A DNA stretch of 43,642 bases from Lysobacterales bacterium (GCA_015655355.1 JAATFG010000118.1:1-43642), one strand, 5' to 3'. Shown: positions 25,174 to 33,953, counted from the first letter of the stretch. Notes: generated from the sequence alone by a model not told the origin. Made by a program: numbers and translations.

Positions 25174-25992
25174 TCAATGCAACTGTGCCTGCAACCAGTT
25201 TGTCAGATCGTTCACGACCTGCGTGCGCAATGGTTCGGCTTCGTTGTAGATCTCGTGGTAGGCGCCTGGATAGTCGTGCGTTTCCAGCCGTTGCGGCGGC
25301 GCCAGTCGCGAGAATTCGCGCGCGCCGACTGGATTGACCAATGCGTCGCCGCCGGCGATCTGCAACAACGCCGGCACTGCGAGCGCGCCGGCGTGGGCGA
25401 CAACCTGCGGGCCGGCAGTGAAGAAATACTGGCCGAGCCGCGGCGTGATCTTGCCGTGCACCAACGGATCATGGCGATAGGCGTCGATGACGTTCGCATC
25501 GTGGGAGAGCTTGTCGAGTTTCAGGCCGTTGCCGACCGGCAGGTTCGGCAGGATGTTCTGCAAGGCGCCGGCCAGCCAGCGGTCGAAGGGCTTGGCCCAG
25601 GTCGCCAGCGCGGGCGACGAAGCGATCAATCCGCGCGGTTTCAGCCCGAGCACGACGACAGCATGCAACACGACCAGCCCGCCCATGCTGTGGCCGAGCA
25701 GGAACGGCGTGTCGTCCGCTTCGCGCGCATAGGCGTCGAACACCTGCCGCAAATCCTGCGCGAGTGCATCCCGGTCGGGCACCGCGCCGCGCGGGCCATC
25801 GGAAAGCCCGTGTCCGCGATGGTCGTAAGCACGCACCGAAATGCCGAGCGCATTGAGTTCGCGCGCGAGTTGCGCATAGCGCGCGCCGTGTTCGCCGAGG
25901 CCGTGCACGGCCAGCAGGCGCGCTTTCGCCTGCGCCACCGGCCAGTCGTGCGGATGAAGTCGGGTGCCGTCTTGCAGGATGAAGTCGTCCAT
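25174..25992 (-). CDS. Alpha/beta hydrolase, monoacylglycerol lipase-like
   Basis: 272-residue cytoplasmic serine hydrolase. The pattern is that of the monoglyceride lipase/lysophospholipase group: VHGLGEHGARY (oxyanion), AYDHRGHGLSDG, nucleophile S102 in LLGHSMGGLV, acid D216 in IAGGDALVNP and H246 in GAYHEIYNE. The GxSxG elbow and the HG-x-GEH-x-x-RY signature support lipase over other alpha/beta hydrolases. It has no signal peptide. It stands alone between the aldo/keto reductase and the ABC-F gene, all on the minus strand with 47-125 bp gaps. Confidence 0.9.
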   Translation of the reverse strand: MDDFILQDGTRLHPHDWPVAQAKARLLAVHGLGEHGARYAQLARELNALGISVRAYDHRGHGLSDGPRGAVPDRDALAQDLRQVFDAYAREADDTPFLLGHSMGGLVVLHAVVVLGLKPRGLIASSPALATWAKPFDRWLAGALQNILPNLPVGNGLKLDKLSHDANVIDAYRHDPLVHGKITPRLGQYFFTAGPQVVAHAGALAVPALLQIAGGDALVNPVGAREFSRLAPPQRLETHDYPGAYHEIYNEAEPLRTQVVNDLTNWLQAQLH

Positions 25993-26039
25993 GCGCGCAC
26001 GCTAACCGATCGCATGCGGCAAGTCATCGTGCAACGCGG

Positions 26040-27917
26040 TCAGGCGTCCAGTTCGCTCCAGCGCGCGTAGGCGGCGTCGAGTTGCCGCTGCAATTCGGCG
26101 AGCTTCGCGTTGGCCTCGGTGATCTTAGCCGCCGGTTGCTGGAAGAACGATGGGTCGTTCATCGCTTCGCCGCGTTGCGCGATTTCGCTTTCGAGTTGCT
26201 CGATCCTTGCCGGCAACTGTTCCAGTTCGCGCTGATCCTTGAAGCTGAGCCTCTTCTTCGGCGCGACTGCCGCGCTGGCGGGTGCGGCCGCGTTCGTCGC
26301 CGGCTTGCCCGCTGCGGAATCCTGCTGTGCCTGCGCCGTCGCCGTGCGTCGTTGCCGCAGCCAATCGCTGTAACCGCCAACGTATTCGCCGAGCTTGCCG
26401 TTGCCTTCGAGGACGAGCGTCGAAGTGACCGCGTTGTCGAGGAAATCGCGGTCGTGGCTGACCAGCAGCAGGGTGCCGGTGTAATCGCCGAGCAATTCTT
26501 CGAGCAGTTCCAGCGTCTCGACATCGAGGTCGTTGGTCGGTTCGTCCATCACCAGCAGGTTCGACGGCTGCGCGAACAATTTCGCCAGCAGCAGGCGATT
26601 GCGCTCGCCGCCGGACAGGCGCGTGATCGGCGCGCGGGCGCGTTCGGGCGTGAACAGGAAATCCTGCAGGTAGCCGATGATGTGCTTGCGCGCGCCGTTG
26701 ATCTCGACGAAATCGGTGCCCATGCCGACGTTTTCGGCCACCGTCATCGACTCGTCGAGCTGGCTGCGGTGCTGGTCGAAATAGGCGATTTGCAGGTTGG
26801 TGCCGAGGTTCACCTCGCCGTGCTGCGGCTTCAGTTCACCGAGCAGGATTTTCAGCAGCGTGGACTTGCCCGCGCCGTTCGGGCCGATGATGCCGACGCG
26901 GTCGCCGCGCATGATCGTGGTCGAGACGTCGTCGAGCAGGATGCGTCCGGCGTAGCCTTGCGAGACGTGCGTGGCCTCGATCACCTTGCGTCCGCCGGCC
27001 TGCGCCTGTGCCACGTCCATCCTCACGTTGCCGCCGAGTTCGCGGCGCTGGCTGCGCTCGTTGCGCATCGCCTTCAACGCGCGCACGCGGCCTTCGTTGC
27101 GGGTGCGGCGCGCCTTGATGCCTTGCCGGATCCACACTTCTTCCTGCGCCAGCAGCTTGTCGAAGCGCGCGTTCTCCATCGCTTCGGCGTGCAGGCGTTC
27201 CTCGCGGCGGCGCAGGTAATTGTCGTAATCGCCGGGCCACGAGGTGACCTGGCCGCGGTCGATTTCGACGATGCGGGTGGCCAGCGAGCGCAGGAAGCTG
27301 CGGTCGTGGGTGATGAAGATCAGGCTGCCGGCGAATGCTTTGAGGAAGCCTTCCAGCCACGCGATCGCGTCGATGTCGAGGTGGTTGGTCGGTTCGTCGA
27401 GCAGCAGGATGTCGGGTTTGCGCGCGAGCGCCTGGCCAAGCAAGACGCGCCGCTTCATGCCGCCTGACAACGCGGAAAAGTCGGAATTCCCGGGCAATTC
27501 CAGTTGTTCGACGATCTGGTTGACGCGCCGGTCGAGATCCCATCCGCCGCGCGCTTCGATCTGGGTCTGCAGCGCGCCGAGTTTGTCCATGTCGCCGGCA
27601 TCGAGCGCGTGGTGGTAATTGGCGAGGATTTCCCCCAAGTCGCCCAGGCCCTGCGCGACCACGTCGAACACGTTGCCGTGCGTGTCCTGCGGCACTTCCT
27701 GCGGCATGCGTGCGGCCACGACGCCGGACTGGAAGCGGATTTCGCCATCGTCCGGCGACAGTTCGCCGGCGATCAGTTTCATCAGGGTGGACTTGCCGGC
27801 GCCGTTGCGGCCGACGATGCACACGCGTTCGTTGGCTTCGATGGAGAGGTCGACGTGGTCGAGCAGGAGCGGACCGCCGATGCTGTAATCGACGCGCTGG
27901 AGTTGGAGTAGGGACAT
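26040..27917 (-). CDS. uup: ABC-F ATPase, Uup-like
   Basis: Soluble twin-ATPase of the ABC-F family acting on ribosomes and, for Uup, on branched DNA intermediates; 625 residues. First cassette: Walker A GRNGAGKST (36-44), signature LSGG (150), Walker B LLLDEPTNHLD (171-181). Second: GPNGAGKST (345-353), LSGGE (434), Walker B LLVMDEPTNDLD. Between them lies the ABC-F linker (about 225-300, rich in Arg/Glu). The C-terminus (560-625) is a charged coiled coil as in Uup's DNA-binding domain, preceded by an Ala/Pro-rich spacer. It has no membrane segments. The coiled-coil tail favours Uup over EttA or YheS. Confidence 0.93.
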   Translation of the reverse strand: MSLLQLQRVDYSIGGPLLLDHVDLSIEANERVCIVGRNGAGKSTLMKLIAGELSPDDGEIRFQSGVVAARMPQEVPQDTHGNVFDVVAQGLGDLGEILANYHHALDAGDMDKLGALQTQIEARGGWDLDRRVNQIVEQLELPGNSDFSALSGGMKRRVLLGQALARKPDILLLDEPTNHLDIDAIAWLEGFLKAFAGSLIFITHDRSFLRSLATRIVEIDRGQVTSWPGDYDNYLRRREERLHAEAMENARFDKLLAQEEVWIRQGIKARRTRNEGRVRALKAMRNERSQRRELGGNVRMDVAQAQAGGRKVIEATHVSQGYAGRILLDDVSTTIMRGDRVGIIGPNGAGKSTLLKILLGELKPQHGEVNLGTNLQIAYFDQHRSQLDESMTVAENVGMGTDFVEINGARKHIIGYLQDFLFTPERARAPITRLSGGERNRLLLAKLFAQPSNLLVMDEPTNDLDVETLELLEELLGDYTGTLLLVSHDRDFLDNAVTSTLVLEGNGKLGEYVGGYSDWLRQRRTATAQAQQDSAAGKPATNAAAPASAAVAPKKRLSFKDQRELEQLPARIEQLESEIAQRGEAMNDPSFFQQPAAKITEANAKLAELQRQLDAAYARWSELDA

Positions 27918-27929
27918 GCGCCTAGTTTA

Positions 27930-27955
27930 CGGGATCGTGCCCATGCGCGATCCCG
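27930..27955. repeat. Inverted repeat between panE and uup
   Basis: An 8-bp perfect dyad CGGGATCG (27930-27937) / CGATCCCG (27948-27955) lies in the 47-bp gap between two minus-strand genes. No U tract follows on either strand, so a terminator is unlikely. It could be an mRNA processing or pausing hairpin in a two-gene transcript. Confidence 0.4.
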
Positions 27956-27964
27956 AATCGCGGT

Positions 27965-28867
27965 TCACCCATCGCGCCGGCCCGAGCCGTCGAGCAGCTT
28001 GACCAGCCCGAGCAGCATGCGGTTGGCCGGCGTGGCGATGCCGAGGCGTTCGCCTTCGCGCACCACGTGGCCGTTGATGTAGTCGATCTCGCTGTGCTTG
28101 CCGCGCGCCACGTCCTGCGCGGTCGAGGAGCGCTGCCCGGCCATGCTGACCGACAGCGACAGCAGATCGTCCCATTGCGCCGGCGCGACGTTGATGCCCG
28201 AGGCGAGCGCGACCGCATGCGCTTCGTCGTAGATGTCGCGCATCACCGGCTGCATGCCGACGCCGTTGGCGATCGTGCCGTAGCGCAACTGCGTCACCGC
28301 CGACAGCGGGTTGTACACGCAGTTGGTGAAAAGCTTGGCCCACAGCGCGTCGATCACGCGCGGTGACACTTCGGTCGGAATCTTCGCGGCCCCGAGCAGC
28401 GCGGCCATTTCGGCGCTGCGCGCGCCTTCGCCGATGACCAGTTCGCCGCGGCCGTGGTGGCGCACGTGGCCGGCGCCGGCCATTTCCGCCGCGACGTAGA
28501 CTACCCCGGCGATCGCGTCGCGGCCGAGCACTTGCGACAGGCGCGGCGCGTTGTCGATGCCGTTCTGCAAACTGATGACGGCCGCGTTCGCGGCAAGATG
28601 CGGCTTGATCTGTGCACCGGCGCTTTCGGTGTCGTAGGACTTGACGCAGAACAGCACCAGTTCCGCGCCGGCGACGGCGGATGGCGACGCATCCGCGCGC
28701 ATCGGCACCAAGCCGTCGAAGCCTTTCATTTCCAGGTGCAGGCCGCGTTGGTTGACGGCATCGGCCAAGGCCTGGCGGCCGATCAGCACCACGTCGTGCC
28801 CGGCTTGCTGCAACAGTGCGCCGAAGAAACAGCCGACCGCGCCGGCGCCCATCACTGCGATTTTCAT
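27965..28867 (-). CDS. panE: 2-dehydropantoate 2-reductase (ketopantoate reductase)
   Basis: NADPH-dependent reduction of ketopantoate to pantoate for coenzyme A synthesis; 300 residues. The Rossmann motif MGAGAVGCFFGALL is at the N-terminus. The family segments VLFCVKSYDTESA, VISLQNGIDNAPRL and LWAKLFTNCVYNPLSAVTQL (with the conserved active-site lysine) follow. The C-terminal HSEIDYINGHVVREGERLGIATPANRMLLGLVKLLD completes the family pattern. The ATG at 28867 is preferred to a TTG five codons upstream because MKIAVMGAG is the standard beginning. PanE-family members sometimes act on other 2-keto acids, so the substrate is a strong but not certain call. Confidence 0.92.
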   Translation of the reverse strand: MKIAVMGAGAVGCFFGALLQQAGHDVVLIGRQALADAVNQRGLHLEMKGFDGLVPMRADASPSAVAGAELVLFCVKSYDTESAGAQIKPHLAANAAVISLQNGIDNAPRLSQVLGRDAIAGVVYVAAEMAGAGHVRHHGRGELVIGEGARSAEMAALLGAAKIPTEVSPRVIDALWAKLFTNCVYNPLSAVTQLRYGTIANGVGMQPVMRDIYDEAHAVALASGINVAPAQWDDLLSLSVSMAGQRSSTAQDVARGKHSEIDYINGHVVREGERLGIATPANRMLLGLVKLLDGSGRRDG

Positions 28868-28916
28868 TTCGTGGTTCCGCAAGAAGATGCGCGAATTGTA
28901 CGCCGCAACGAAAACA

Positions 28917-28932
28917 GGCCGCTTGCGCGGCC
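28917..28932. repeat. Short GC hairpin in the metK-panE gap
   Basis: GGCCGC-TTGC-GCGGCC, a perfect 6-bp stem. On the minus strand it is followed by TGTTTTC. It could be a second, weaker terminator for metK read-through. Confidence 0.4.
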
Positions 28933-29004
28933 GTGCCCCGCATCATCTGGCGCAGTTGGAAGGATTGGCGCGTCGCCGCGCGAGACGATGACTGGCAATG
29001 GCGT

Positions 29005-29036
29005 GCAAAAAGAACGGGCCGCATGGCGGCCCGTTC
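29005..29036 (-). terminator. metK intrinsic terminator
   Basis: Perfect 11-bp stem GAACGGGCCGC/GCGGCCCGTTC (29012-29022 and 29026-29036) with a 3-nt loop. On the minus strand it is followed by TTTTTGC. It lies 27 bp beyond the metK stop. Confidence 0.9.
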
Positions 29037-29062
29037 GCGTGTCGCATTGTCGCGAGCGCTGC

Positions 29063-30274
29063 TTACTTCAACTTCGCCGCGGCGCGCAGGGCTTCGGCCT
29101 TGTCGGTCTTTTCCCACGAGAACGCGGTGGCGACGTGCTTCTTGCCGGCGCCGTCGACGTAGCTGATTTCGCGCGGCTTGCGGCCGAAGTGGCCATAGCT
29201 GGCGGTCGGCTGGTAGATCGGGTGTTCGAGGTCGAGCATCTTGGTGATGCCGTACGGACGCAGGTCGAAATGCTTGCGGATCAGCTTTTCGATCTGCTCG
29301 TCGGCGATCTTGCCGGTGCCGAAGGTGGTGACCGAAATCGAAGTCGGTTCGGCCACGCCGATGGCGTAGGACACCTGCACTTCGCACTTGTCGGCGAGGC
29401 CGGCGGCGACGATGTTCTTCGCCACGTAGCGCGCGGCGTACGCGGCCGAGCGATCCACCTTCGACGGGTCCTTGCCCGAGAATGCACCGCCGCCGTGGCG
29501 GGCCATGCCGCCGTAGCTGTCGACGATGATCTTGCGCCCGGTCAGGCCGCAGTCGCCGACCGGGCCGCCGATCACGAACTTGCCGGTCGGGTTGAGGTGC
29601 ACCTTGTTCTTCGGCAGCGTTTCCAGCCACTTCTTCGGCAGCACCGGCTTGAGGATCAACTCGCGCACGCCTTCGACCAGGTCTTTTTGCTTCACGTCCG
29701 CATCGTGTTGCGTCGAAAGCACGACCGCGTCGAGGCCGAGAATCTTGTTGCCTTCATAGCGCAGCGTGACCTGCGACTTCGCATCCGGGCGCAGCCACGC
29801 CAGCTTGCCGTTCTTGCGCACTTTCGCCTGCTGTTCGACCAGGCGATGCGAGTAGTACAGCGGCGCGGGCATGTGTTCCGGCGCTTCGTTGCAGGCGAAG
29901 CCGAACATCAGGCCCTGGTCGCCGGCGCCTTGTTCTTCCGGCTTCTTGCGGTCGACGCCCTGGTTGATGTCCGGCGACTGCTTGCCGAGCATGTTGATGA
30001 TCGCGCAGGTGTGGCCGTCGAAGCCGACGTCCGAATTGTCGTAGCCGATGTCGTTGATGACCTTGCGCGCCAGCGCTTCGATGTCCACCCACGCGGACGT
30101 GGTGACTTCGCCGGCGACGATCGCCGCGCCGGTCTTGACCAGCGTTTCGCAGGCCACCCGCGCGCGCTTGTCCTGGGTCAGGATGGCGTCGAGGACGGCG
30201 TCGGAAATCTGGTCGGCGATCTTGTCCGGGTGGCCTTCCGAAACCGATTCGGAAGTGAACAGATAGCTGGACAT
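29063..30274 (-). CDS. metK: S-adenosylmethionine synthetase
   Basis: Makes SAM from methionine and ATP; 403 residues. N-terminal [21 protein letters not shown] carries the ATP-contacting His and metal-binding Asp. [12 protein letters not shown], the P-loop-like [19 protein letters not shown], and [14 protein letters not shown] are canonical. ATG at 30274, with AAGGA about 13 nt upstream. The leader folds an AU-rich hairpin over that Shine-Dalgarno. A minus-strand TATCAT at 30316-30321 is a plausible -10. It is separate from ahcY-metF but part of the same activated-methyl cycle. Followed by its own terminator. Confidence 0.98.
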   Translation of the reverse strand: MSSYLFTSESVSEGHPDKIADQISDAVLDAILTQDKRARVACETLVKTGAAIVAGEVTTSAWVDIEALARKVINDIGYDNSDVGFDGHTCAIINMLGKQSPDINQGVDRKKPEEQGAGDQGLMFGFACNEAPEHMPAPLYYSHRLVEQQAKVRKNGKLAWLRPDAKSQVTLRYEGNKILGLDAVVLSTQHDADVKQKDLVEGVRELILKPVLPKKWLETLPKNKVHLNPTGKFVIGGPVGDCGLTGRKIIVDSYGGMARHGGGAFSGKDPSKVDRSAAYAARYVAKNIVAAGLADKCEVQVSYAIGVAEPTSISVTTFGTGKIADEQIEKLIRKHFDLRPYGITKMLDLEHPIYQPTASYGHFGRKPREISYVDGAGKKHVATAFSWEKTDKAEALRAAAKLK

Positions 30275-30283
30275 CGGGCTTGT

Positions 30284-30307
30284 ATCCTTTTATCGGGATG
30301 AAAAGAT
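30284..30307 (-). promoter_or_regulatory. Hairpin overlapping the metK Shine-Dalgarno
   Basis: In the metK leader (minus strand), ATCTTTT and AAAAGGAT can pair in a 7-bp stem with one bulge. The right arm contains the AAGGA Shine-Dalgarno. The stem is AU-rich and weak. It does not match any SAM riboswitch consensus I know. It may tune translation by temperature or structure; no ligand can be inferred. Confidence 0.3.
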
Positions 30308-30547
30308 GGGCGCGCATGATACACGCTACGTGCAGCGCGTGCATTGTGCCCCGTTGCGCACGATTTGCCAGCGCTTCATGCCCGATCGTCATTTGCCGCG
30401 GGCAGGCGCGATCACGTGCGCATGTCACCGGCTTGTCGCAAAATCGCAACCGGCCTGTCGCGCCAGGCCACCAAACTGGATCAGCACGGAGCCGTTCGGG
30501 ATAGCGACCCTGCGCAAGACGGCGCGCGAGTGAGTGGAGCCACGATC

Positions 30548-32293
30548 ATGCAAAGTCTCGAACAACAGGTTGTCGAACGCTGGCCGCACTGGTTTCGCGG
30601 CCGTCGCCGCGCGTTGACCCAACCCTTGCTGCAAACCCTGGGCCGCTGGTCGAAGCTGGAGGACGCCTACCAGTTCCTGCAGGAGAGTTCGCACCTGCGT
30701 GGCTTCGATTTCGTTTCCGCCGGGCTGGAGTTCCTCGACGCGCGCTACAGCGTCGATCAGGTCGAACGCCGCCGCATTCCGGCCACGGGCCGCCTGATCG
30801 TCGTCGCCAACCATCCCTCCGGCGCGATCGACGCGCTGGCCCTGCTGGATCTGGTCGGCAGCGTGCGCCGCGACGTGAAGATCGTCGCCAACGATTTCCT
30901 GATGGCGATCGAACAATTGCAGGAGCTGCTGCTGCCGGTGAAGATCCTCGGCGGCGTGCCGAGCGCGGACAACGTCGCCGCGATCGACCGGGCGCTGGCC
31001 GACGAGCAGTGCGTGATCGTGTTCCCGGCCGGCGAGGTTTCCCGCCTCTCCACGCATGGCATCACCGACACGCGCTGGCGCCGCGGCTTCCTGCGCTTTG
31101 CCCGCCACAGCGGCGCGCCGGTGCTGCCGGTGCGCATCGAGGCGCGCAATTCGCTGTTTTTCTACGGCGCCTCGGCCCTGTTCAAGCCGGCCGGCACGGC
31201 CTTGCTGGCGCGCGAGATGTTCAAGCGCAGCGGCCGCCGCATCGGCCTGCGCGTCGGCGATGTCATGCACGTCGACCCGAAGGAAGATTCGCGCGCGGTG
31301 CTGAAAAAGGTGCGCGCCGCGCTGTATTCGATCGGCAAGCGCAAGCAAGCGCCGGCGGAAAGCGCGCCGCAGGTGTTGGAGCCGCTGATCGCGCCGGTCG
31401 AGCGCGCTGCGCTGATCGGGGCGGTCGCGCAACTCGACGTGCTCGGCGAAACCGGCGACGGCAAGAAGATCTGCGTCGGCAGGGTGGACGCGGATTCGCC
31501 GCTGCTGCGCGAGATCGGCCGCCTGCGCGAGTACACCTTCCGCCAGGTCGGCGAAGGCACCGGCAGGAGCCTCGACGTCGATGCGTGGGACCTGAGCTAC
31601 GAGCACATCGTGGTCTGGGACGCGCCGGCGCAGCAGATCGCCGGGGCCTACCGGGTCAAGCGCGGTGCGCAGGCATTGGCCGAAAACGGCCTGAAGGGCC
31701 TGTACACGGCGGCGTTGGTCGATTACGACGAAGACGCGATGCCGCGCCTCGCACAGGGCATGGAACTGGGCCGCAGCTTCGTCGTGCCGGAGTACTGGGG
31801 CAGCCGCAGCATCGATTACCTGTGGCAGGGCATCGGCGCATATCTGTGCAAGCACGACAAGGTGCGCTACCTGTTCGGATTGGTGTCGATGAGCGCGGCG
31901 CTGCCGCTGTCGGCGCGCGAGCAGATCGTCGCCTACTACCAGCGCTTCTACGGCGTGCGGGACGGCGGCGCGGCGTCGAAGCGGCCGTTCGAATACATGC
32001 AGACGCCGCCGGATTTCGGCGACATGGATGCGGATGCGGCGTTCAAGCTGCTCAAGGGCAACCTCGACGCGATCGGCGCGAACCTGCCGATGCTGTACAA
32101 GCAATACACCGAGCTGTGCGAGCCGGGCGGCGCGCGCTTCCTCGCCTTCGGCATCGATCCGAGCTTCAGCGATTCGGTCGACGGCCTGATCGAAGTGGAC
32201 ATGCAACGGCTGCTGCCGAAGAAGCGCGCGCGCTACATCGAACGCTACATGGCGCGCACCACCGCCCGCCAGCAGCAGGAGGCCTCGGCATGA
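30548..32293 (+). CDS. PlsC-GNAT fusion acyltransferase, OlsF-like
   Basis: 581-residue protein joining two acyltransferase domains. The N-terminal half is a lysophospholipid acyltransferase (PlsC-like): VVANHPSGAID with H89 and D95 as the catalytic pair, then VIVFPAGEVSR, the counterpart of the FPEG block. The C-terminal half (about 300-500) is the OlsB/hemolysin-type N-acyltransferase: LREIGRLREYTFRQVGEGTG, LGRSFVVPEYWG and a segment around YLCKHDKVRYLFG. This order matches OlsF, which makes ornithine lipids by acylating ornithine twice. The amino-acid acceptor here is inferred. ATG at 30548 with GGAG 8 nt upstream. Its stop overlaps the LpxH-like gene by 4 bp. Confidence 0.85.
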   Translation: MQSLEQQVVERWPHWFRGRRRALTQPLLQTLGRWSKLEDAYQFLQESSHLRGFDFVSAGLEFLDARYSVDQVERRRIPATGRLIVVANHPSGAIDALALLDLVGSVRRDVKIVANDFLMAIEQLQELLLPVKILGGVPSADNVAAIDRALADEQCVIVFPAGEVSRLSTHGITDTRWRRGFLRFARHSGAPVLPVRIEARNSLFFYGASALFKPAGTALLAREMFKRSGRRIGLRVGDVMHVDPKEDSRAVLKKVRAALYSIGKRKQAPAESAPQVLEPLIAPVERAALIGAVAQLDVLGETGDGKKICVGRVDADSPLLREIGRLREYTFRQVGEGTGRSLDVDAWDLSYEHIVVWDAPAQQIAGAYRVKRGAQALAENGLKGLYTAALVDYDEDAMPRLAQGMELGRSFVVPEYWGSRSIDYLWQGIGAYLCKHDKVRYLFGLVSMSAALPLSAREQIVAYYQRFYGVRDGGAASKRPFEYMQTPPDFGDMDADAAFKLLKGNLDAIGANLPMLYKQYTELCEPGGARFLAFGIDPSFSDSVDGLIEVDMQRLLPKKRARYIERYMARTTARQQQEASA

Positions 32294-33108
32294 GCCCGCT
32301 GGCAAAAGGGATGCGCAAGCGCGCGGTGTTCGTTTCCGACGTGCACCTCGGCTCCAACCACAGCCATGCGGCGCAGTTCGCCGATTTCCTCGACCACCTC
32401 GATTGCGACACGCTCTACCTCGTCGGCGACATGGTCGACTTGTGGTGGATGTCGATGAACCGCGCCAAGTGGGGCATGGCGGAAAACCGCGTGGTCGAAG
32501 CGCTGCACCAGATGGCGAGCAAGGGCACCGAAATCATCTACGTGCCGGGCAACCACGACCGCAGCGTGCGTCGTTTCTGCGGGCTGATGCTGGAAGGCAT
32601 GATGCAGATCCGCCGCCGCCTGATCCACGTCACCGCAGATGGCCGCCGCCTGCTGGTGCTGCACGGCGACGACTACGACAACATCACCCACTTCGGCACG
32701 CTGCAGGAAAAATTCGGCGACTGGCTGTACTACCGCATCCTCTACGCCAACGGCGTGGTCAACGGCATACGCCGCAAGCTCGGCCTGCGCTACTGGTCGC
32801 TGGCCGAATACATCAAGCGCCAGAGCGTCGCCGCCGAGCGCTACATCGCCCGCTTCGTGCAAGCGGGCCTCGACGACGCGAAGGCGCGCGGCCTCGACGG
32901 CATCATCTGCGGCCACATCCATCGCGCCGCGCTGCTCCAGCGCGACGGCCTGATCTACGCCAACGACGGCGACTGGGTCGAAAGCCTCACCGCCCTGTGC
33001 GAAGAGCACGACGGCACCTTGCGCCTGCTCGCGCACCACGACGAAGTGCTCGCCGAAATCGCGCCGCGCGCCGCGGTGCAGTCGCCGCATCTGCGCCTGG
33101 TCGCCTGA
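32290..33108 (+). CDS. LpxH-like metallophosphoesterase (UDP-2,3-diacylglucosamine diphosphatase family)
   Basis: Calcineurin-like phosphoesterase of 272 residues. The di-metal motifs are complete: D17/H19 in SDVHLGS, D47 in GDMVDLW, N88/H89 in GNHDR, H125 in LHGDDYD, H209/H211 in GHIHR. True LpxH cleaves UDP-diacylglucosamine to lipid X in lipid A synthesis. This 270-residue subgroup (VLHGDDYDNIT, long insert to GHIHRA) is related but often a paralogue, so the substrate is open. It is translationally coupled (ATGA) to the OlsF-like acyltransferase, suggesting a joint role in membrane lipid remodelling. Confidence 0.85.
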   Translation: MSPLAKGMRKRAVFVSDVHLGSNHSHAAQFADFLDHLDCDTLYLVGDMVDLWWMSMNRAKWGMAENRVVEALHQMASKGTEIIYVPGNHDRSVRRFCGLMLEGMMQIRRRLIHVTADGRRLLVLHGDDYDNITHFGTLQEKFGDWLYYRILYANGVVNGIRRKLGLRYWSLAEYIKRQSVAAERYIARFVQAGLDDAKARGLDGIICGHIHRAALLQRDGLIYANDGDWVESLTALCEEHDGTLRLLAHHDEVLAEIAPRAAVQSPHLRLVA

Positions 33109-33180
33109 AGCAGGCGTCCGTTCCGGACACGCGCCACGCGCCGTGTTCATGGCATTCGTTCATCACGATATTCGTCGCGC

Positions 33181-33195
33181 GGATTGGAACAATCC
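33181..33195. promoter_or_regulatory. Candidate operator dyad upstream of the nitroreductase
   Basis: Perfect dyad GGATTG-GAA-CAATCC centred about 115 bp before the nitroreductase ATG and just upstream of a plausible -35. Size and spacing suit a dimeric repressor or activator (MarR, HxlR or LysR type). No regulator gene is adjacent. Confidence 0.35.
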
Positions 33196-33211
33196 ATTTC
33201 CGCAGTGTCTT

Positions 33212-33239
33212 TTGTGGGCTGTGGGGGAACGGCTACCAT
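33212..33239 (+). promoter_or_regulatory. Candidate promoter of the nitroreductase gene
   Basis: -35-like TTGTGG (33212-33217), 16-bp spacer, and -10-like TACCAT (33234-33239), about 60 bp before the ATG. Each box matches sigma-70 at 4 or fewer of 6 bases, so confidence is modest. Confidence 0.35.
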
Positions 33240-33302
33240 GCGCCTCGTCACATCGCGCCCCGCGCGTCCCTCGTCCAACCAAATCCGCAAAGGAACCGAA
33301 TC

Positions 33303-33902
33303 ATGAGCAACGCCGCCCTCGATGCCATCACCAAGCGCCGCACCCAGTACGCCCTGACCAAGGACCTGCCGCTCGCGCAAGGCGAAGTGGAGCACCTGAT
33401 CAAGGAGGCGATCCGCCAGGCGCCGTCGGCGTTCAACTCGCAGTCCTCGCGCGCGGTGATCCTGTTCGGCGCGCAGCACGAGAGGTTCTGGAACTTCGTA
33501 AAGGAGGCGCTACGCAAGATCGTCCCGGCGGACGCGTTCCCGGCCAGCGAGCAGCGCATCAACGGCTTCGTCGCCGGCGCCGGCAGCGTGCTGTTTTTCG
33601 AGGACCAGGACGTGATCACCGGCCTGCAGGAACAGTTCGCGCTGTACGCCGACAACTTCCCGGTCTGGTCCGAGCACAGCACCGGCATCGCCCAGTTCGC
33701 GGTGTGGACCGTGCTGGCCAACGCCGGCATCGGCGCGAGCCTGCAGCACTACAACCCGCTGGTCGATGGCGACGTGCAAGCGGCGTGGGGCGTGCCGGCT
33801 TCGTGGAAGCTGCGCGCGCAACTGGTGTTCGGCGGCAATGGCGCGCCGATCGGCGACAAGGCCACGATCGAAGACGAAAAGCGTTTCAAGGTCTTCGCGT
33901 AA
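33303..33902 (+). CDS. Nitroreductase-family oxidoreductase (Frm2/HBN1-like)
   Basis: FMN-dependent, dimeric cytoplasmic reductase of 199 residues. ITKRRTQYALTKDLPL and EAIRQAPSAFNSQSSRAVILFG are the FMN-binding N-terminal segments of the Frm2/YdgI subgroup. The middle has FFEDQDVITGLQEQF...FPVWSEHSTGIAQFAVWTVLANAGIGASLQHYNPLVD, also typical. The C-terminal RAQLVFGG and GDKATIEDEKRFKVFA close the family pattern. The related fungal proteins affect lipid signalling and detoxify nitroaromatics; here the natural electron acceptor is unknown. ATG at 33303 with AAAGGAA upstream. Monocistronic: promoter and dyad before it, strong terminator after. Confidence 0.93.
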   Translation: MSNAALDAITKRRTQYALTKDLPLAQGEVEHLIKEAIRQAPSAFNSQSSRAVILFGAQHERFWNFVKEALRKIVPADAFPASEQRINGFVAGAGSVLFFEDQDVITGLQEQFALYADNFPVWSEHSTGIAQFAVWTVLANAGIGASLQHYNPLVDGDVQAAWGVPASWKLRAQLVFGGNGAPIGDKATIEDEKRFKVFA

Positions 33903-33925
33903 TCGCGTCGATCCGAATGATGCGG

Positions 33926-33953
33926 AAAAGCCCGGAGAAATCCGGGCTTTTTT
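33926..33953 (+). terminator. Intrinsic terminator after the nitroreductase
   Basis: Perfect 11-bp stem AAAAGCCCGGA/TCCGGGCTTTT with a GAAA loop (33926-33951), followed by further T residues. 24 bp beyond the stop codon. Confidence 0.92.

Noticed and set aside
30275..30547. SAM riboswitch in the metK/OlsF-like divergent region
   Set aside because: None of the SAM-I, SAM-II, SAM-III (SMK) or SAM-IV cores that I know can be seen on either strand; only a weak SD hairpin is present.
30425..32305. A 626-residue minus-strand open frame opposite the OlsF-like gene
   Set aside because: Shadow frame of a gene with strong motifs on the plus strand; no recognisable domain.
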